Positions 48,848 through 58,558 of a stretch of 64,000 nucleotides of DNA are shown in pieces. Where the stretch lies: contig OOHK01000005.1 in the NCBI GenBank assembly GCA_900315845.1, positions 1-64,000 of the forward strand, in the 5' to 3' direction. The number at the start of each line of letters is the position of its first letter. Position 1 is the stretch's first letter. The DNA is from Candidatus Avelusimicrobium luingense (GTDB taxonomy: Bacteria; Elusimicrobiota; Elusimicrobia; Elusimicrobiales; Elusimicrobiaceae). The position numbers and the translations under genes are program-made. Below the pieces are notes generated by a model. The model was not told the origin of the DNA, ran no database searches, and saw only the letters and a list, made by a program, of their open reading frames with translations.

Positions 48848-50569
48848 TTATTTAACTTTTTCAATAAGTTGCTTTACTGCGTCGCCTAATTTCCACCGCA
48901 CGGCCTCTTTTTCGCGGCGGTTTTTATATTCACACTCGCCGTCTTTGACGGTGCGACTGCTAACGACCAAACGGTGCGGCAGACCGATTAAGTCCATGTC
49001 TTTGAATTTGATGCCGGGGCGTTCGTCGCGGTCATCTAGCAAGACGGAAATTCCCGCACTTTCCAATTGCGCGCAAATTTCGTCGGTATATTTTTTGACT
49101 TCGGGGTTGGAGTCGTAATCAATGGCTACGAGTGCCACATCAAACGGGGCTAAAGGCTCGGGCCAAATAATACCGTTGTCGTCGTGGCTTTGCTCAATGG
49201 CGGCGGCTACTACGCGGCTGATACCGATACCATAGCAACCCATAATCATCGGTTGGGCTTTTTGGTTTTCGTCTAAAAAGGTGGCGTGCATAGCGGCAGA
49301 ATATTTGGTGCCGAGTTTGAACACGTGTCCCGTTTCAATGCCGCGCTTAAACGTGAACGGTGCTCCGCACCGCGCGCATTTATCGCCGGCGGAAGCCATT
49401 TTAAGGTCGGCATACACGTCCACTTGAATATCGCGCTGGGGGGTAACGTTAACGGCGTGGACATCTTTTTCATTGCCGCCCGCTACACCGCTCACAATAT
49501 TTTTTACGTAGTTATCAGCGTAAATTTTAACGTTCGGGTTTTTGGCTTTCAACCCTTGGGCCCCCGCAAACCCGACGGGCGAACCGGTCACTTGCGTATA
49601 GACTTCTTCGCTGGCTTTTTCCAGTTCGTTACATTTTAAGAGGGCTCTAAACTTAAATTCGTTTAACTCGTGGTCGCCGCGAACAAGTGCGATGACGGGT
49701 GTCCCGTCGGCGGTGAAAACGAGTAGTTTGATTAGTTTTTCACTCGGTACGCCCAATAGTTGGGCTACGTCTTCTACGCTATGCGCGTTAGGCGTGTTGC
49801 GCTTTTCGATAGGTTTTAAGTCGGCCATGTTAATTTGCACGTCGGCCGGTTTTAGAATTTCCGCTTTTTCCGTATTGGCGGCATATCCGCAGGCCGTACA
49901 GTTGGCAATAGTATCTTCGCCGGTGTCGGCCAGTACCATAAATTCGTGCGAAAAATTCCCGCCGATAGATCCGGTGTCGGCTTCTACTGCGGCAAATTCA
50001 AACCCACAGCGTTTGAAAATGCGCTGATAGGCGTCATACATTTTTTTATACCAGGTAGAAGCATCTTCATCGGTGGCGGCGAAAGAATAAGCATCTTTCA
50101 TATAAAACTCACGCGCACGCATGACGCCAAAACGGGGGCGGATTTCGTCGCGGAATTTGGTGCCGAATTGATACAAACAAACGGGTAATTGTTTGTAAGA
50201 AGATACGTCTTTGCGTACGAGATCGGTGATGACTTCTTCGGCGGTCGGAGCGATACAAAACTCGGCCTGTTTGCGGTCTTCAAAACGCAGTAATTCTTTG
50301 CCGTAAAAAGTCCAACGTCCGCTTTCTTCCCAAAGTTCTTTGGGTTGCACCACGGGTAACCATACTTCGCACGCGCCGGCTTTTTCCATTTCTTCGCGCA
50401 CGATATTTTCTACTTTTTTAAGAACGCGCAAACCAAGCGGTAACCATTCATATAGGCCGCTGGCGAGTTTGCGAATGAGTCCCGCGCGAATCATCAGTTT
50501 TGCCGAGAGTGTATCAGCATCTTTCGGTGCTTCTTTTAAGGTTGGAATATAGTAATTTGATAATTTCAT
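48848..50569 (-). CDS. proS: Prolyl-tRNA synthetase
   Basis: 573 residues, bacterial type with the editing (INS) domain. Class II motif 2 region (FRDEIRPRFGVMRAREFYMKDAYSF near 135), the INS domain (240-390, with LIKLLVFTADGTPVIALVRGDHELNE), motif 3 (GCYGIGISRVVAAAIEQSHD near 435) and the anticodon-binding domain at the end. Charges tRNA-Pro. Last gene of the uppS-cdsA-dxr-rseP-ispG-proS cluster. Confidence 0.97.
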   Translation of the reverse strand: MKLSNYYIPTLKEAPKDADTLSAKLMIRAGLIRKLASGLYEWLPLGLRVLKKVENIVREEMEKAGACEVWLPVVQPKELWEESGRWTFYGKELLRFEDRKQAEFCIAPTAEEVITDLVRKDVSSYKQLPVCLYQFGTKFRDEIRPRFGVMRAREFYMKDAYSFAATDEDASTWYKKMYDAYQRIFKRCGFEFAAVEADTGSIGGNFSHEFMVLADTGEDTIANCTACGYAANTEKAEILKPADVQINMADLKPIEKRNTPNAHSVEDVAQLLGVPSEKLIKLLVFTADGTPVIALVRGDHELNEFKFRALLKCNELEKASEEVYTQVTGSPVGFAGAQGLKAKNPNVKIYADNYVKNIVSGVAGGNEKDVHAVNVTPQRDIQVDVYADLKMASAGDKCARCGAPFTFKRGIETGHVFKLGTKYSAAMHATFLDENQKAQPMIMGCYGIGISRVVAAAIEQSHDDNGIIWPEPLAPFDVALVAIDYDSNPEVKKYTDEICAQLESAGISVLLDDRDERPGIKFKDMDLIGLPHRLVVSSRTVKDGECEYKNRREKEAVRWKLGDAVKQLIEKVK

Positions 50570-50582
50570 AATTTATTTGTCC

Positions 50583-51023
50583 TTATTTAATAGAGTGATT
50601 TCCTTGTAAATCAGTACGATTAGGGCAAGTTTCCGATGATTGCGCCGGATGTGTACGATAATAACGAACAAGGCGCACATAAATATGTTCACAATACCCT
50701 TTATAGTCGCTGTAGTAGATATGATCGATAATGTTAGATTCATTTACATTAGCATGAACGACACATCTGCCTTTCATAAAGGACCACTCAAAATATTTTT
50801 TTCCATCTACGGTTTTTTCTCCGGTAGGAAGTCCTATTGTTTCAAAAGCAAATTCTTTTTTGCAACCTTCTAACCCTTTAATAATTTTGTCCACATTACG
50901 GGGAATATTATAATTTGGATAAGCAGGTTTTGCGTGGTCTTTTTGTGATGCTTGCTTCGTTGTTGAAGTGACACACGCACTCAATAAACTAGAAAATATA
51001 ATTAAAACTATTATTTTTTTCAT
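50583..51023 (-). CDS. Lipoprotein, 146 aa
   Basis: Signal peptide MKKIIVLIIFSSLLSAC with lipobox LSAC. The mature part has four further Cys (GLEGCKKEF, GRCVVH, GYCEHI, ETCPNR) and no repeats. It sits between ispG and proS in the conserved cluster, one base after ispG in transcription order, with a GGGAG site. Not part of the usual cluster. Family not recognised. Confidence 0.75.
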   Translation of the reverse strand: MKKIIVLIIFSSLLSACVTSTTKQASQKDHAKPAYPNYNIPRNVDKIIKGLEGCKKEFAFETIGLPTGEKTVDGKKYFEWSFMKGRCVVHANVNESNIIDHIYYSDYKGYCEHIYVRLVRYYRTHPAQSSETCPNRTDLQGNHSIK

Positions 51024-51024
51024 A

Positions 51025-52107
51025 TTATTTCTCCCAAGTGTTAATTTTTTCTATTAAAAAATCTACCCATTTTTCTTGCGGGAGTTTGAACATCGTTTGT
51101 CCGTGTTCAAAGTAAAGACCTTCACCTTTGCCGCCGGCAATACCAAAGTCCGCATCGCGCGCTTCGCCCGGGCCGTTGACAATACAACCCATCACGGCAA
51201 TTTTTAAGCCGGTGGCTTTTTGGCGCAAGGCACTGTCGTTATAAATTTTTTCTTCTAACGCGTGTACGGTGCCCGTTACGTCCACTTGTGTACGTCCGCA
51301 CGTCGGGCAGGAAATCAAATTCGGGCCGTATTCGCGCAAATTTAGCGCTTTTAAAATCTCATACGCGGTGCGTACTTGCAAGCGCGGATCTTCGGTTAAC
51401 GAAACGCGAATCGTCGCGCCGATTCCTTGTTGTAAAAGCGTTCCTAACGCTACCGCGCTCTTGACGGTACCGCTTAAAAAACTGCCCGCTTCGGTAAGCC
51501 CGATATGTAAGGGAATATCGCTTTGTTTGGCAAAAAGTTCGTTGGCTAAAACGGTGCGTTTGAAACTATCTGATTTAAGCGAAACGACGACATCTTTGAA
51601 ATTCAGTTGCTCTAAAATGTTGGCTTGTTCCAGCGCCTCATTGACCATAACTTCGGCCCATTTATCGTCGGATAGTTCCATGCGGCCCTGTACTTGTTTT
51701 AAGTATTTTACACTTCCCGCATTCACGCCGATACGAATGGCCACGCCGTGGTCTTTGGCGGCACGCACCACTTCTTTGGTGTTTTCTACCGCACCGATAT
51801 TCCCCGGGTTAATGCGCACTTTATCTACGCCTTGTTTGATGGCTTCCAATGCAAGTTTATAGTCAAAATGAATGTCCGCCACCAAGGGGGAGTGAATTTT
51901 CTTTTTAATTTCGCCAATGGCTTTGGCGGCGTCCATATCCGGCACGGCTACGCGGTTGATTTCGCAACCGGCTTGTTCCAACGCGCAGATTTGCGCGGCG
52001 GTTTCTTGAGGGTTGCGCGTGTCGGTATTACACATACTTTGCACGCGTACCGGGTGCCCTGTCCCTAAAGTATAAGGCCCTACTTTTACTTCTCTAGTCT
52101 TGTACAT
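51025..52107 (-). CDS. ispG: 4-hydroxy-3-methylbut-2-enyl diphosphate synthase
   Basis: 360 residues, the short bacterial form. Reduces MEcPP to HMBPP with a 4Fe-4S cluster in the MEP pathway. Motifs: VQSMCNTDTRNPQ (near 25), DIHFDYKLALEAI, VRINPGNIG (near 98), and the cluster Cys in SCPTCGRTQVD (near 272) and GCIVNGPGEARDADFGIAGG (near 315). Overlaps the end of rseP by 14 bases, so translation is coupled. Confidence 0.96.
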   Translation of the reverse strand: MYKTREVKVGPYTLGTGHPVRVQSMCNTDTRNPQETAAQICALEQAGCEINRVAVPDMDAAKAIGEIKKKIHSPLVADIHFDYKLALEAIKQGVDKVRINPGNIGAVENTKEVVRAAKDHGVAIRIGVNAGSVKYLKQVQGRMELSDDKWAEVMVNEALEQANILEQLNFKDVVVSLKSDSFKRTVLANELFAKQSDIPLHIGLTEAGSFLSGTVKSAVALGTLLQQGIGATIRVSLTEDPRLQVRTAYEILKALNLREYGPNLISCPTCGRTQVDVTGTVHALEEKIYNDSALRQKATGLKIAVMGCIVNGPGEARDADFGIAGGKGEGLYFEHGQTMFKLPQEKWVDFLIEKINTWEK

Positions 52108-53221
52108 TTTTAACCTCGGGTGAAGATGTTTTTTCGTCAGCCGTCTGCGTTACAGCGGCGGCGGGTTTGGCGGGGAAAAATATGCGTTTAATGTCGGAAT
52201 AAGACGCATAGACCACCAGTAAAATCAGTAAATACAGTCCGCAATTTACGGCAATATTTAAAGTTTTTTCCGTCGGTAATTTGTGTGTCAATCCTTCCCA
52301 TAAATATACAAGCGCATAACCGCCGTCTAATATCGGGATAGGAAATAAGTTAAACATCCCTACCGCTACGGATAATAAGGCAATTAAAAAGATAAAATCT
52401 ACGATATTGCGGTGCGCCGCTTTATGAATGACGTTTACAATACCAATCGGCCCGGCCAGTTCCGGGGCTTTTTTCTGCTTGAAACTGTGCGCTAACGACG
52501 TAAGCGATAAAGCCGTCCAATAATAACATTGATAAAACCCTAACCCAACGGCTCTCCACACGCCGACATCTTCATATTCCGGTTGCACGGTAATGCCGAG
52601 CACCTTGGGCTTATCGGCGTTGAATTCGTTGTCTTTAATAATTTTTGTTTGCGTTTGACCGTCGCGCAAAAACGTAATGGTTAAATCGCCTTCGCGTGCG
52701 GCAAGCGCGTCATTGAGTTCTTGCCAATTGTGAATATCTTTGTCGTTTAACTTTACAATCACGTCGCCGGGTTGTAAATCTATTTTTTCGGCCGGATACC
52801 CTGTAACTGTTTCGCCGACGGTAGCCGATAAACGCGTGGGATCCGTTTGCGGTACCCCTTTGAAGTAGGCCAGCCCCATAAATAACACCGCCGCAAGCAG
52901 ATAGTTAAACAGCGCTCCGTTAACTACCATAAAAAATTTGGCGTACCATTTTTTAGCGGCAAATTCGTAGGGCTTAGGCGGCTCGGTGGCGTTTTCCGGG
53001 TGGAACATCGGCCCGGCCGGCTCTACAAAACCGCCGAACGGAATGGCACGGATTTGATAGTCGGTATCGCCTGATTTTTTATGCCACAGTATTTTGCCAA
53101 ATCCGAATGAAAATTCATTGACACGAATGCCTGTTAAGCGGCAGGCTAAAAAATGCCCAAACTCGTGCACGATGACAATCGGACTTAGTACAACCAGAAC
53201 AGCAAGAATAGAAAGTAACAT
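52094..53221 (-). CDS. rseP: Site-2 (RseP/RIP) membrane metalloprotease
   Basis: 375 residues. HEFGHFLACRL (near 19) gives the HExxH-type zinc motif, here HEFGH; a PDZ domain spans ~115-205 (TGYPAEKIDLQPGDVIVKL); the second zinc ligand motif is PILDGGYALVY (near 305), with Tyr in place of the usual His after DGG. Four membrane segments. Cleaves membrane-bound anti-sigma factors. Gene order dxr-rseP-ispG is the common one. AGGAG site. Confidence 0.94.
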   Translation of the reverse strand: MLLSILAVLVVLSPIVIVHEFGHFLACRLTGIRVNEFSFGFGKILWHKKSGDTDYQIRAIPFGGFVEPAGPMFHPENATEPPKPYEFAAKKWYAKFFMVVNGALFNYLLAAVLFMGLAYFKGVPQTDPTRLSATVGETVTGYPAEKIDLQPGDVIVKLNDKDIHNWQELNDALAAREGDLTITFLRDGQTQTKIIKDNEFNADKPKVLGITVQPEYEDVGVWRAVGLGFYQCYYWTALSLTSLAHSFKQKKAPELAGPIGIVNVIHKAAHRNIVDFIFLIALLSVAVGMFNLFPIPILDGGYALVYLWEGLTHKLPTEKTLNIAVNCGLYLLILLVVYASYSDIKRIFFPAKPAAAVTQTADEKTSSPEVKNVQD

Positions 53222-53229
53222 AGATTCTC

Positions 53230-54429
53230 CTAGATAATGGCCTTGCGGTAACTTTTATCTGCCAGTATTTCTGTGGCTTTTTCGCGCGCCCACCGGTCGG
53301 CTTCTACCGCTTGGTTGAGCGTGGCATCGCCGGGAGTTTGCGGGGCTGCTTTAAGAACCGAATACACCAGTTTGGCTATATCGGTAAATTTGATTTGGCC
53401 GTTCAAAAACGATTCTACGGCAATTTCATCAGCCGCACTTAATACGGCGGGGAAAATACCGCCTTGCCGCGCCGCGGCTAAAGCCAGTTCTAAGCAGGGA
53501 AAGCGGTTCAAATCAGGTGCGGAAAATTCCAATTTGGCAACTTCAAATAAATTTAATTTTTTAACCGGGCCGGGCAAGCGTTTGGGATATGTAATAGCGT
53601 ATTGTATCGGCACACGCATATCCGGCTCACCCATTTGGGCTAAAATCGCCCCGTCGTAAAATTCTACCGCAGAGTGGACAATAGATTGCGGATGAATAAC
53701 AATTTGTACTTTTTGCTCGGGCAAATTAAACAAATTCATAATCTCAATAGATTCAAACCCTTTGTTCATCAGCGTTGCCGAATCAATGGTAATTTTTTTA
53801 CCCATTTTCCAGCGTGGATGATTTAGTGCTTCTTCGGGGGTGACCGTAGAAAGCGCCCCTTTGCGTTTGGCAAACGGCCCGCCGGATGCCGTTAAAAAAA
53901 TGCGGGAAATATCTTGCGAAATCGTAGGATAAGAATGTTCGTCTGCCATGCCTGTTAAACATTGGAAAATCGCTGACGGTTCGCTATCTACCGGTAAGAT
54001 GGCTCCTTTCCAACGCTGACATTCTTTCATTAAGGTCTTGCCGGCCATAACCATGGGCTCTTTGTTGGCAAGGGCTACTGTTTTGCCCGCTTTGATGGCA
54101 GATACAAGCGGTTGAAAGCCTATGGCTCCGACGACACCGTTAATAATTAAATCGGCACTGGGAAGTGAAGCCATAAAGCAAAGACTATCAATTTCCGGCG
54201 GTAAAAGCCGGGTGCAAGTAGGTATTTGATCTTTGATTTTTTCGTAAGTGGCCGGATTCATAACGGCCGCAAAACGGGGCTTAAATTGATGAACTTGTTT
54301 TAAGAACAAATCAGCGTTGTTGTTGGCCGACAAACCGAGCACTTGATAGTTTTGCCCCAGACGGGAAATTACATCTAAAGAGGACGTGCCGATGGACCCG
54401 GTAGAACCTAAAATGACAATGTGTTTCAT
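53230..54429 (-). CDS. dxr: 1-deoxy-D-xylulose-5-phosphate reductoisomerase
   Basis: 399 residues. Converts DXP to MEP with NADPH. N-terminal LGSTGSIGTSSLDVI binds NADPH; ALANKEPMVMAG (near 122), PVDSEPSAIFQCL (near 148) and MNKGFESIEIMNLF (near 218) are active-site and metal-site segments. Overlaps the cdsA stop by four bases (ATGA). Confidence 0.97.
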   Translation of the reverse strand: MKHIVILGSTGSIGTSSLDVISRLGQNYQVLGLSANNNADLFLKQVHQFKPRFAAVMNPATYEKIKDQIPTCTRLLPPEIDSLCFMASLPSADLIINGVVGAIGFQPLVSAIKAGKTVALANKEPMVMAGKTLMKECQRWKGAILPVDSEPSAIFQCLTGMADEHSYPTISQDISRIFLTASGGPFAKRKGALSTVTPEEALNHPRWKMGKKITIDSATLMNKGFESIEIMNLFNLPEQKVQIVIHPQSIVHSAVEFYDGAILAQMGEPDMRVPIQYAITYPKRLPGPVKKLNLFEVAKLEFSAPDLNRFPCLELALAAARQGGIFPAVLSAADEIAVESFLNGQIKFTDIAKLVYSVLKAAPQTPGDATLNQAVEADRWAREKATEILADKSYRKAII

Positions 54430-55241
54430 AACGTATAAAGTACCACGTAATAAAATAACGGTGCAAGCAGTAAATAAGAATCAAAACGGTCTAAAAATCC
54501 GCCATGACCGGGCAGCAGGGAAGAAGAATCTTTTACTCCTGCAGAGCGTTTAAGTACCGATTCGGCCAAGTCGGATACTTGCCCGATAATAGCCACTAAA
54601 AGCCCTAACCAAATGGCCGTTTTAACAGACATATAGGTCGGTAAAAATAAATGTTGCATGAGTACGGCTGCTCCGATGGCCAGTAACGTTCCGCCGATGG
54701 CGCCTTCCCATGTTTTTTTGGGGCTGACTTCAGTATTAAGTTTGTGGCGTCCAAAAAACCGGCCCGAGAAATATGCTCCGGTATCGGAAACCCAAATCGT
54801 AATCATCATAAACAACGTCAAATATTCGCCGTATTGCGGGATATCGCGCAAGTTGATTAAATGCGCCAAAGACCAAGGAATTAGGAATATTCCCGCCAAT
54901 GTATTGCATACACGTTCCCAGGAGCGTTTGGGTGTAATGACTTCTAAAAATAATACGCCGCACAGCACCACACTAATGGCAAAGGGGTATAAGTTATCGG
55001 GCAGTTCGCTTTGAAGTGAGGTGCGGCCTAAAATAGCCACGGTGGCCATGATGGCACCGAATAATAATAAACTAAGTGTATGAATGGGTTTTTTACCCAT
55101 GGTCAACACTAAACTGTATTCGTATAGACACAGTAAAATTACACAGCCTACAAAGACCATGTACACAATACCGCCAAAATGGATAGCGGCTAAAATAACG
55201 GGAAGGCCGATAACGGCCGTTAAAATTCTAGGTAATAGCAT
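54426..55241 (-). CDS. cdsA: Phosphatidate cytidylyltransferase
   Basis: 271 residues with about eight membrane helices. Makes CDP-diacylglycerol. The signature SPKKTWEGAIGGTLLAIGAA (near 170) and KDSSSLLPGHGGFLDRFDS (near 237) are clear. Between uppS (42 bases away) and dxr as in most bacteria. Confidence 0.95.
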   Translation of the reverse strand: MLLPRILTAVIGLPVILAAIHFGGIVYMVFVGCVILLCLYEYSLVLTMGKKPIHTLSLLLFGAIMATVAILGRTSLQSELPDNLYPFAISVVLCGVLFLEVITPKRSWERVCNTLAGIFLIPWSLAHLINLRDIPQYGEYLTLFMMITIWVSDTGAYFSGRFFGRHKLNTEVSPKKTWEGAIGGTLLAIGAAVLMQHLFLPTYMSVKTAIWLGLLVAIIGQVSDLAESVLKRSAGVKDSSSLLPGHGGFLDRFDSYLLLAPLFYYVVLYTL

Positions 55242-55283
55242 ATTTTTATTTTACTAAATTTCCGTACGCGCGTGCGCAAGGTT

Positions 55284-55970
55284 TTAGATGCCGCCGAATC
55301 GGCGCGAGCGGTTTTGATAAGCGGCAAGGGCTTTTTCAAATTCGGTTTCATCAAAGTCCGGCCACAAAACGGGGGTGAAATAAAATTCACTATACGCGGC
55401 TTGCCAAAGCAAAAAGTTGGAAAGTCGCTCTTCTCCCGATGTGCGGATAATGAGTTCCGGATCGGGTAAATCGGGATGATAAAAATAGCGGCGTAAAGTA
55501 TCAGGGGAGATGTCTTTTTCTCCGGCGGCGATGGCCGCATTTATAGCGTGTGTGATTTCTTGTCGCGCTCCATAATTAAGGGCTAGGTTGACGGTTAATC
55601 CGGTATTTTGCGCCGTTGCGGCGATAGCCTCATCAATTTGGGTAAGCAAAGCGGGGGGGAGCGGTTCTCGCTCGCCGCTGACCCACAAGCGAATATTTTC
55701 TTTAGCGGCAGTTTTGGTATAGTCTTGCAAGGTTTTTGACAACAGTTTCATCAGTCCGTCTATTTCTTCTTGCGGACGACTCCAATTCTCCGATGAAAAT
55801 GCATATAACGTAATAAACGCAATTCCGTACTTGCGCGCGGCTTTTAACGTGCGCTCTACGGCCTTGGCTCCGGCATTGTGCCCGGCTAAACGCGGCAAAT
55901 GGCGGGCTTTGGCCCAACGTCCGTTACCGTCCATAATAATGGCAATATGTTTGGGATGTGCGCTTATCAT
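55284..55970 (-). CDS. uppS: Undecaprenyl diphosphate synthase
   Basis: 228 residues. Cis-prenyltransferase that makes the lipid carrier for cell wall synthesis. IIMDGNGRWAKARHLPRLAG (near 12) holds the catalytic Asp, with YAFSSENWSRP (near 58) and ELIIRTSGEERLSNFLLWQ (near 180). No ribosome site precedes the ATG; TAAAAT lies seven bases upstream, so the transcript may be leaderless. First gene of the transcript through proS. Confidence 0.95.
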   Translation of the reverse strand: MISAHPKHIAIIMDGNGRWAKARHLPRLAGHNAGAKAVERTLKAARKYGIAFITLYAFSSENWSRPQEEIDGLMKLLSKTLQDYTKTAAKENIRLWVSGEREPLPPALLTQIDEAIAATAQNTGLTVNLALNYGARQEITHAINAAIAAGEKDISPDTLRRYFYHPDLPDPELIIRTSGEERLSNFLLWQAAYSEFYFTPVLWPDFDETEFEKALAAYQNRSRRFGGI

Positions 55971-56006
55971 ATATGATATTTTACTTTATTAGAGAGACTA
56001 AAAAAT

Positions 56007-56037
56007 AGAGCCCTTTGGAGGAACTCTATTTTTTAGT
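56007..56037 (-). terminator. Terminator after frr
   Basis: AAAAATAGAG / CTCTATTTTTT hairpin; separates frr from uppS, which are often one operon. Confidence 0.75.
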
Positions 56038-56054
56038 AATTATGTATGGCGAAG

Positions 56055-56618
56055 TTATATCTTCATGATTTCGGCTTCTTTGTTGGCGATGACTTTATCA
56101 ATCTGCGCGATGTTTGCATCGGTCGCTTTTTGGACATCACCTTCGTAGCGCTTGAGATCGTCCTCGGTAATTTCAGACGCTTTTTGCGCTTTTTTAAGTT
56201 TTTCCATGACGTCGCGGCGGACGTTGCGTACCGCTACTTTGAAATCTTCGCTCATTTTGGAAATGTTTTTGGCGAGTTGTTTGCGGCGTTCTTCCGTCAT
56301 GGACGGGAGCGTAATACGAATTACTTTGCCGTTGTTAACAGGGCTGGCCCCCAAATCGGCTTGTTGGAGTGCTTTATCAATATCATTAAGCGAACTGATG
56401 TCCCACGGTTGAATTTCCAACGTTTTGGCGTCTAAAATGTTAATGACGGCCATTTGTTTAATCGGGGTAGGCGTGCCGTAGTAATCTACGCGGATGTTTT
56501 CCAAGAGTCCCGCGCTGGCGCGTCCGGTGCGGATAGTAGCCAAATCGCGTTCCAAGCGGGCAACGTGTTCGGCCATATCGGTTTTCGTTTTAGCGAGTAA
56601 AGTGCTGATTCCTTCCAT
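56055..56618 (-). CDS. frr: Ribosome recycling factor
   Basis: 187 residues. Splits the post-termination ribosome with EF-G. LERDLATIRTGRASAGLLENI (near 22) and PLxxxA-type elements, with ITLPSMTEERRKQLAKNISK (near 105) and the C-terminal helices, are standard. Ribosome site GAGG. Confidence 0.96.
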   Translation of the reverse strand: MEGISTLLAKTKTDMAEHVARLERDLATIRTGRASAGLLENIRVDYYGTPTPIKQMAVINILDAKTLEIQPWDISSLNDIDKALQQADLGASPVNNGKVIRITLPSMTEERRKQLAKNISKMSEDFKVAVRNVRRDVMEKLKKAQKASEITEDDLKRYEGDVQKATDANIAQIDKVIANKEAEIMKI

Positions 56619-56655
56619 AATAACCTCACAAATAAAGTTAATTTATTATAGCAAT

Positions 56656-57822
56656 TTATTTCTTCTTGCACCCTTTTGGATATAAATCGCAATAGGTGGG
56701 TGCTCGCGTCTCTTCGGTAGCGGCGGGGAAAATCATGCCGTTATCCAGCACGGTAGCATGGTTTTCGTTTTCTTTCCATGATCCGTAATACCGGTTGGTG
56801 TGACCGTTTTTGGTTTCCGCCAATCCGTAGCGGCGCGGGGTATTTTCCGTGCTGACAGACGGCCAAATAATTTGTACATATAATTCATAATCCGCGGAAA
56901 CATTGGCCGGATTTTCTGTCAGTTGCGTAAGATGTCTTACGGAAAAAGAATGAAAATGATGTTCACTGTCGTATCCGATATCTTTAATGGTTTTAGTAGC
57001 AAAATCGCGTGTCAGTTTACTGATTACAATTCCGTCCCCGTCAAAGGTAAGATCTTTATAAGGAAGTAAATTCCCGTTATATAAATGAGCACCCCACACC
57101 CGTCCGGCCAAAACAGGGCGTATTAAATGCTGATGGGGGGAATTGTAAAACGGCGGTGTATGGAAAATATAACGCGTTTGCAAAATATTTTGGTCGAAAT
57201 CGTCGCGTTCGTGCAGGACGTCATCTGAAAAATAGAAAATACTTTTTAATTCTTTCGGATATTTATATTCGTAACACATCATTCCCGTTGTTTTGCCGCC
57301 CCACATGTCCGTGGTAGGGCAATCTATTTTTTTGTGGGAAACCGGGCGTTTGCCGGTAGCACTGCGGAAGGTTAAATTGTCGCGGTGTAGGGGTAATTTT
57401 TTACGCCAGCGTTCATTTTCCGCTTGAAAGAATTGCTCTTGCAATTTTTTATTGTCCGCACGGCGTTTGGCATTGTTGAATAAAATGTTTTCTACTTTGG
57501 TGGTGTCCTCTTCCATTTTGGCTAAATCGGCTTCGGACGGGTTTTCGCCGTATTTGAATTTGACGGCGGTTTGGGCGTTAACGGGTATCAGTTTCTTGGT
57601 AAATGTTATGTTGGTATTACCGAGTTTACTGAGTTTGGCAACCGTTTCGGCAATTTTCGGTGGCAAAACGGTAGATAAATCTTGCGCGTCTAATCGGTCG
57701 AGTTCTTCTTCGGTAAGCGGTTTTTGATTGGGGGATTGTGTCTGCTTACGGGAAGCCAAAAAAACTACAAGCCCGGTAAATAAAATAAAAATTCCAATCA
57801 AAGGGATAATACGTTTTTTCAT
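56656..57822 (-). CDS. Hypothetical anchored periplasmic protein, 388 aa
   Basis: One N-terminal membrane helix (IIPLIGIFILFTGLVVFLA), an acidic linker (PLTEEELDRLDAQDL) and a ~330-residue exported domain with RPVLAGRVWGAHLYNGNL, HFHSFSVRHLTQLTEN and a Cys pair near the end (TYCDLYPKGCKKK). GGAG site. It occupies the place between pyrH and frr in the conserved cluster and may be transcribed with frr. Family not recognised. Confidence 0.7.
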   Translation of the reverse strand: MKKRIIPLIGIFILFTGLVVFLASRKQTQSPNQKPLTEEELDRLDAQDLSTVLPPKIAETVAKLSKLGNTNITFTKKLIPVNAQTAVKFKYGENPSEADLAKMEEDTTKVENILFNNAKRRADNKKLQEQFFQAENERWRKKLPLHRDNLTFRSATGKRPVSHKKIDCPTTDMWGGKTTGMMCYEYKYPKELKSIFYFSDDVLHERDDFDQNILQTRYIFHTPPFYNSPHQHLIRPVLAGRVWGAHLYNGNLLPYKDLTFDGDGIVISKLTRDFATKTIKDIGYDSEHHFHSFSVRHLTQLTENPANVSADYELYVQIIWPSVSTENTPRRYGLAETKNGHTNRYYGSWKENENHATVLDNGMIFPAATEETRAPTYCDLYPKGCKKK

Positions 57823-57947
57823 TCAGATTTCTCCGGATAAAGTCAATTTTATTATATCAGTTTTGGGTTGGATGATTTGTGCCATTTGATTACATTTTTT
57901 TGCTGAATTTTTTGTATTAAAGTAAAATATGAAAAAGGAGACTAATT

Positions 57948-58499
57948 ATGGAAAATAAAATGGCGCGTCGTTCGTATGGTTTTACGTTGATAGAATTATT
58001 GGTAGTGGTGTTAATTATCGGTATTTTGGCCGGTGTGGCACTGCCGCAGTATAAAAAAGCGGTTTTGAAAGCGCGTCTGGTGGAAGTGGATACGACGATG
58101 GATACTATTTTTAAGGGCATGCAACTGTATGTGTTAGCAAACGGGGCTCCCAGTTCGGGTATTTATGTAACGGACGAACTTGCTACGGAAGCAAAATTTA
58201 CCAGTTATGATGACGCGGGCAACCATTATAATAAGTTAGGAAATTGGCGTTTTGGAATTGATAGCGGTTCCGGGTGGGTACATTTGTACGCCGGAAGTTG
58301 GATACATAACGGATATATTTCTCAATACTTATATTGGGATACGGGTAAGCGTGTATTGTATGCTGTTCCGGATAATTTGTCGGACCGAAAAGTCGTTTGC
58401 CAATGGTGGGCCGAGCGGTTTGGAGTAGATTCTATGATAGATGTCAATGGTTCTTGGGGACAGGCTAAAACGCATTGTGCCGCCGTCGGTGTTCAATAA
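57948..58499 (+). CDS. Type IV pilin-like protein (copy 6)
   Basis: 183 residues, AAGGAG site. Leader [48 protein letters not shown]. The head is Trp/Tyr-rich (YAGSWIHNGYISQYLYW) with only two Cys near the end (VVCQWW and KTHCAA). Plus-strand insertion between the 388-aa gene and pyrH. Own terminator. Confidence 0.92.
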   Translation: MENKMARRSYGFTLIELLVVVLIIGILAGVALPQYKKAVLKARLVEVDTTMDTIFKGMQLYVLANGAPSSGIYVTDELATEAKFTSYDDAGNHYNKLGNWRFGIDSGSGWVHLYAGSWIHNGYISQYLYWDTGKRVLYAVPDNLSDRKVVCQWWAERFGVDSMIDVNGSWGQAKTHCAAVGVQ

Positions 58500-58510
58500 A
58501 AATATCGCAT

Positions 58511-58551
58511 AAAAAATATCCGGAGTCTTTGGTGACTCCGGATATTTTTTT
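58511..58551. terminator. Terminator between pilin copy 6 and pyrH
   Basis: AAAAATATCCGGAGTC / GACTCCGGATATTTTTT hairpin; works both ways. Confidence 0.92.
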
Positions 58552-58558
58552 GTTTTCT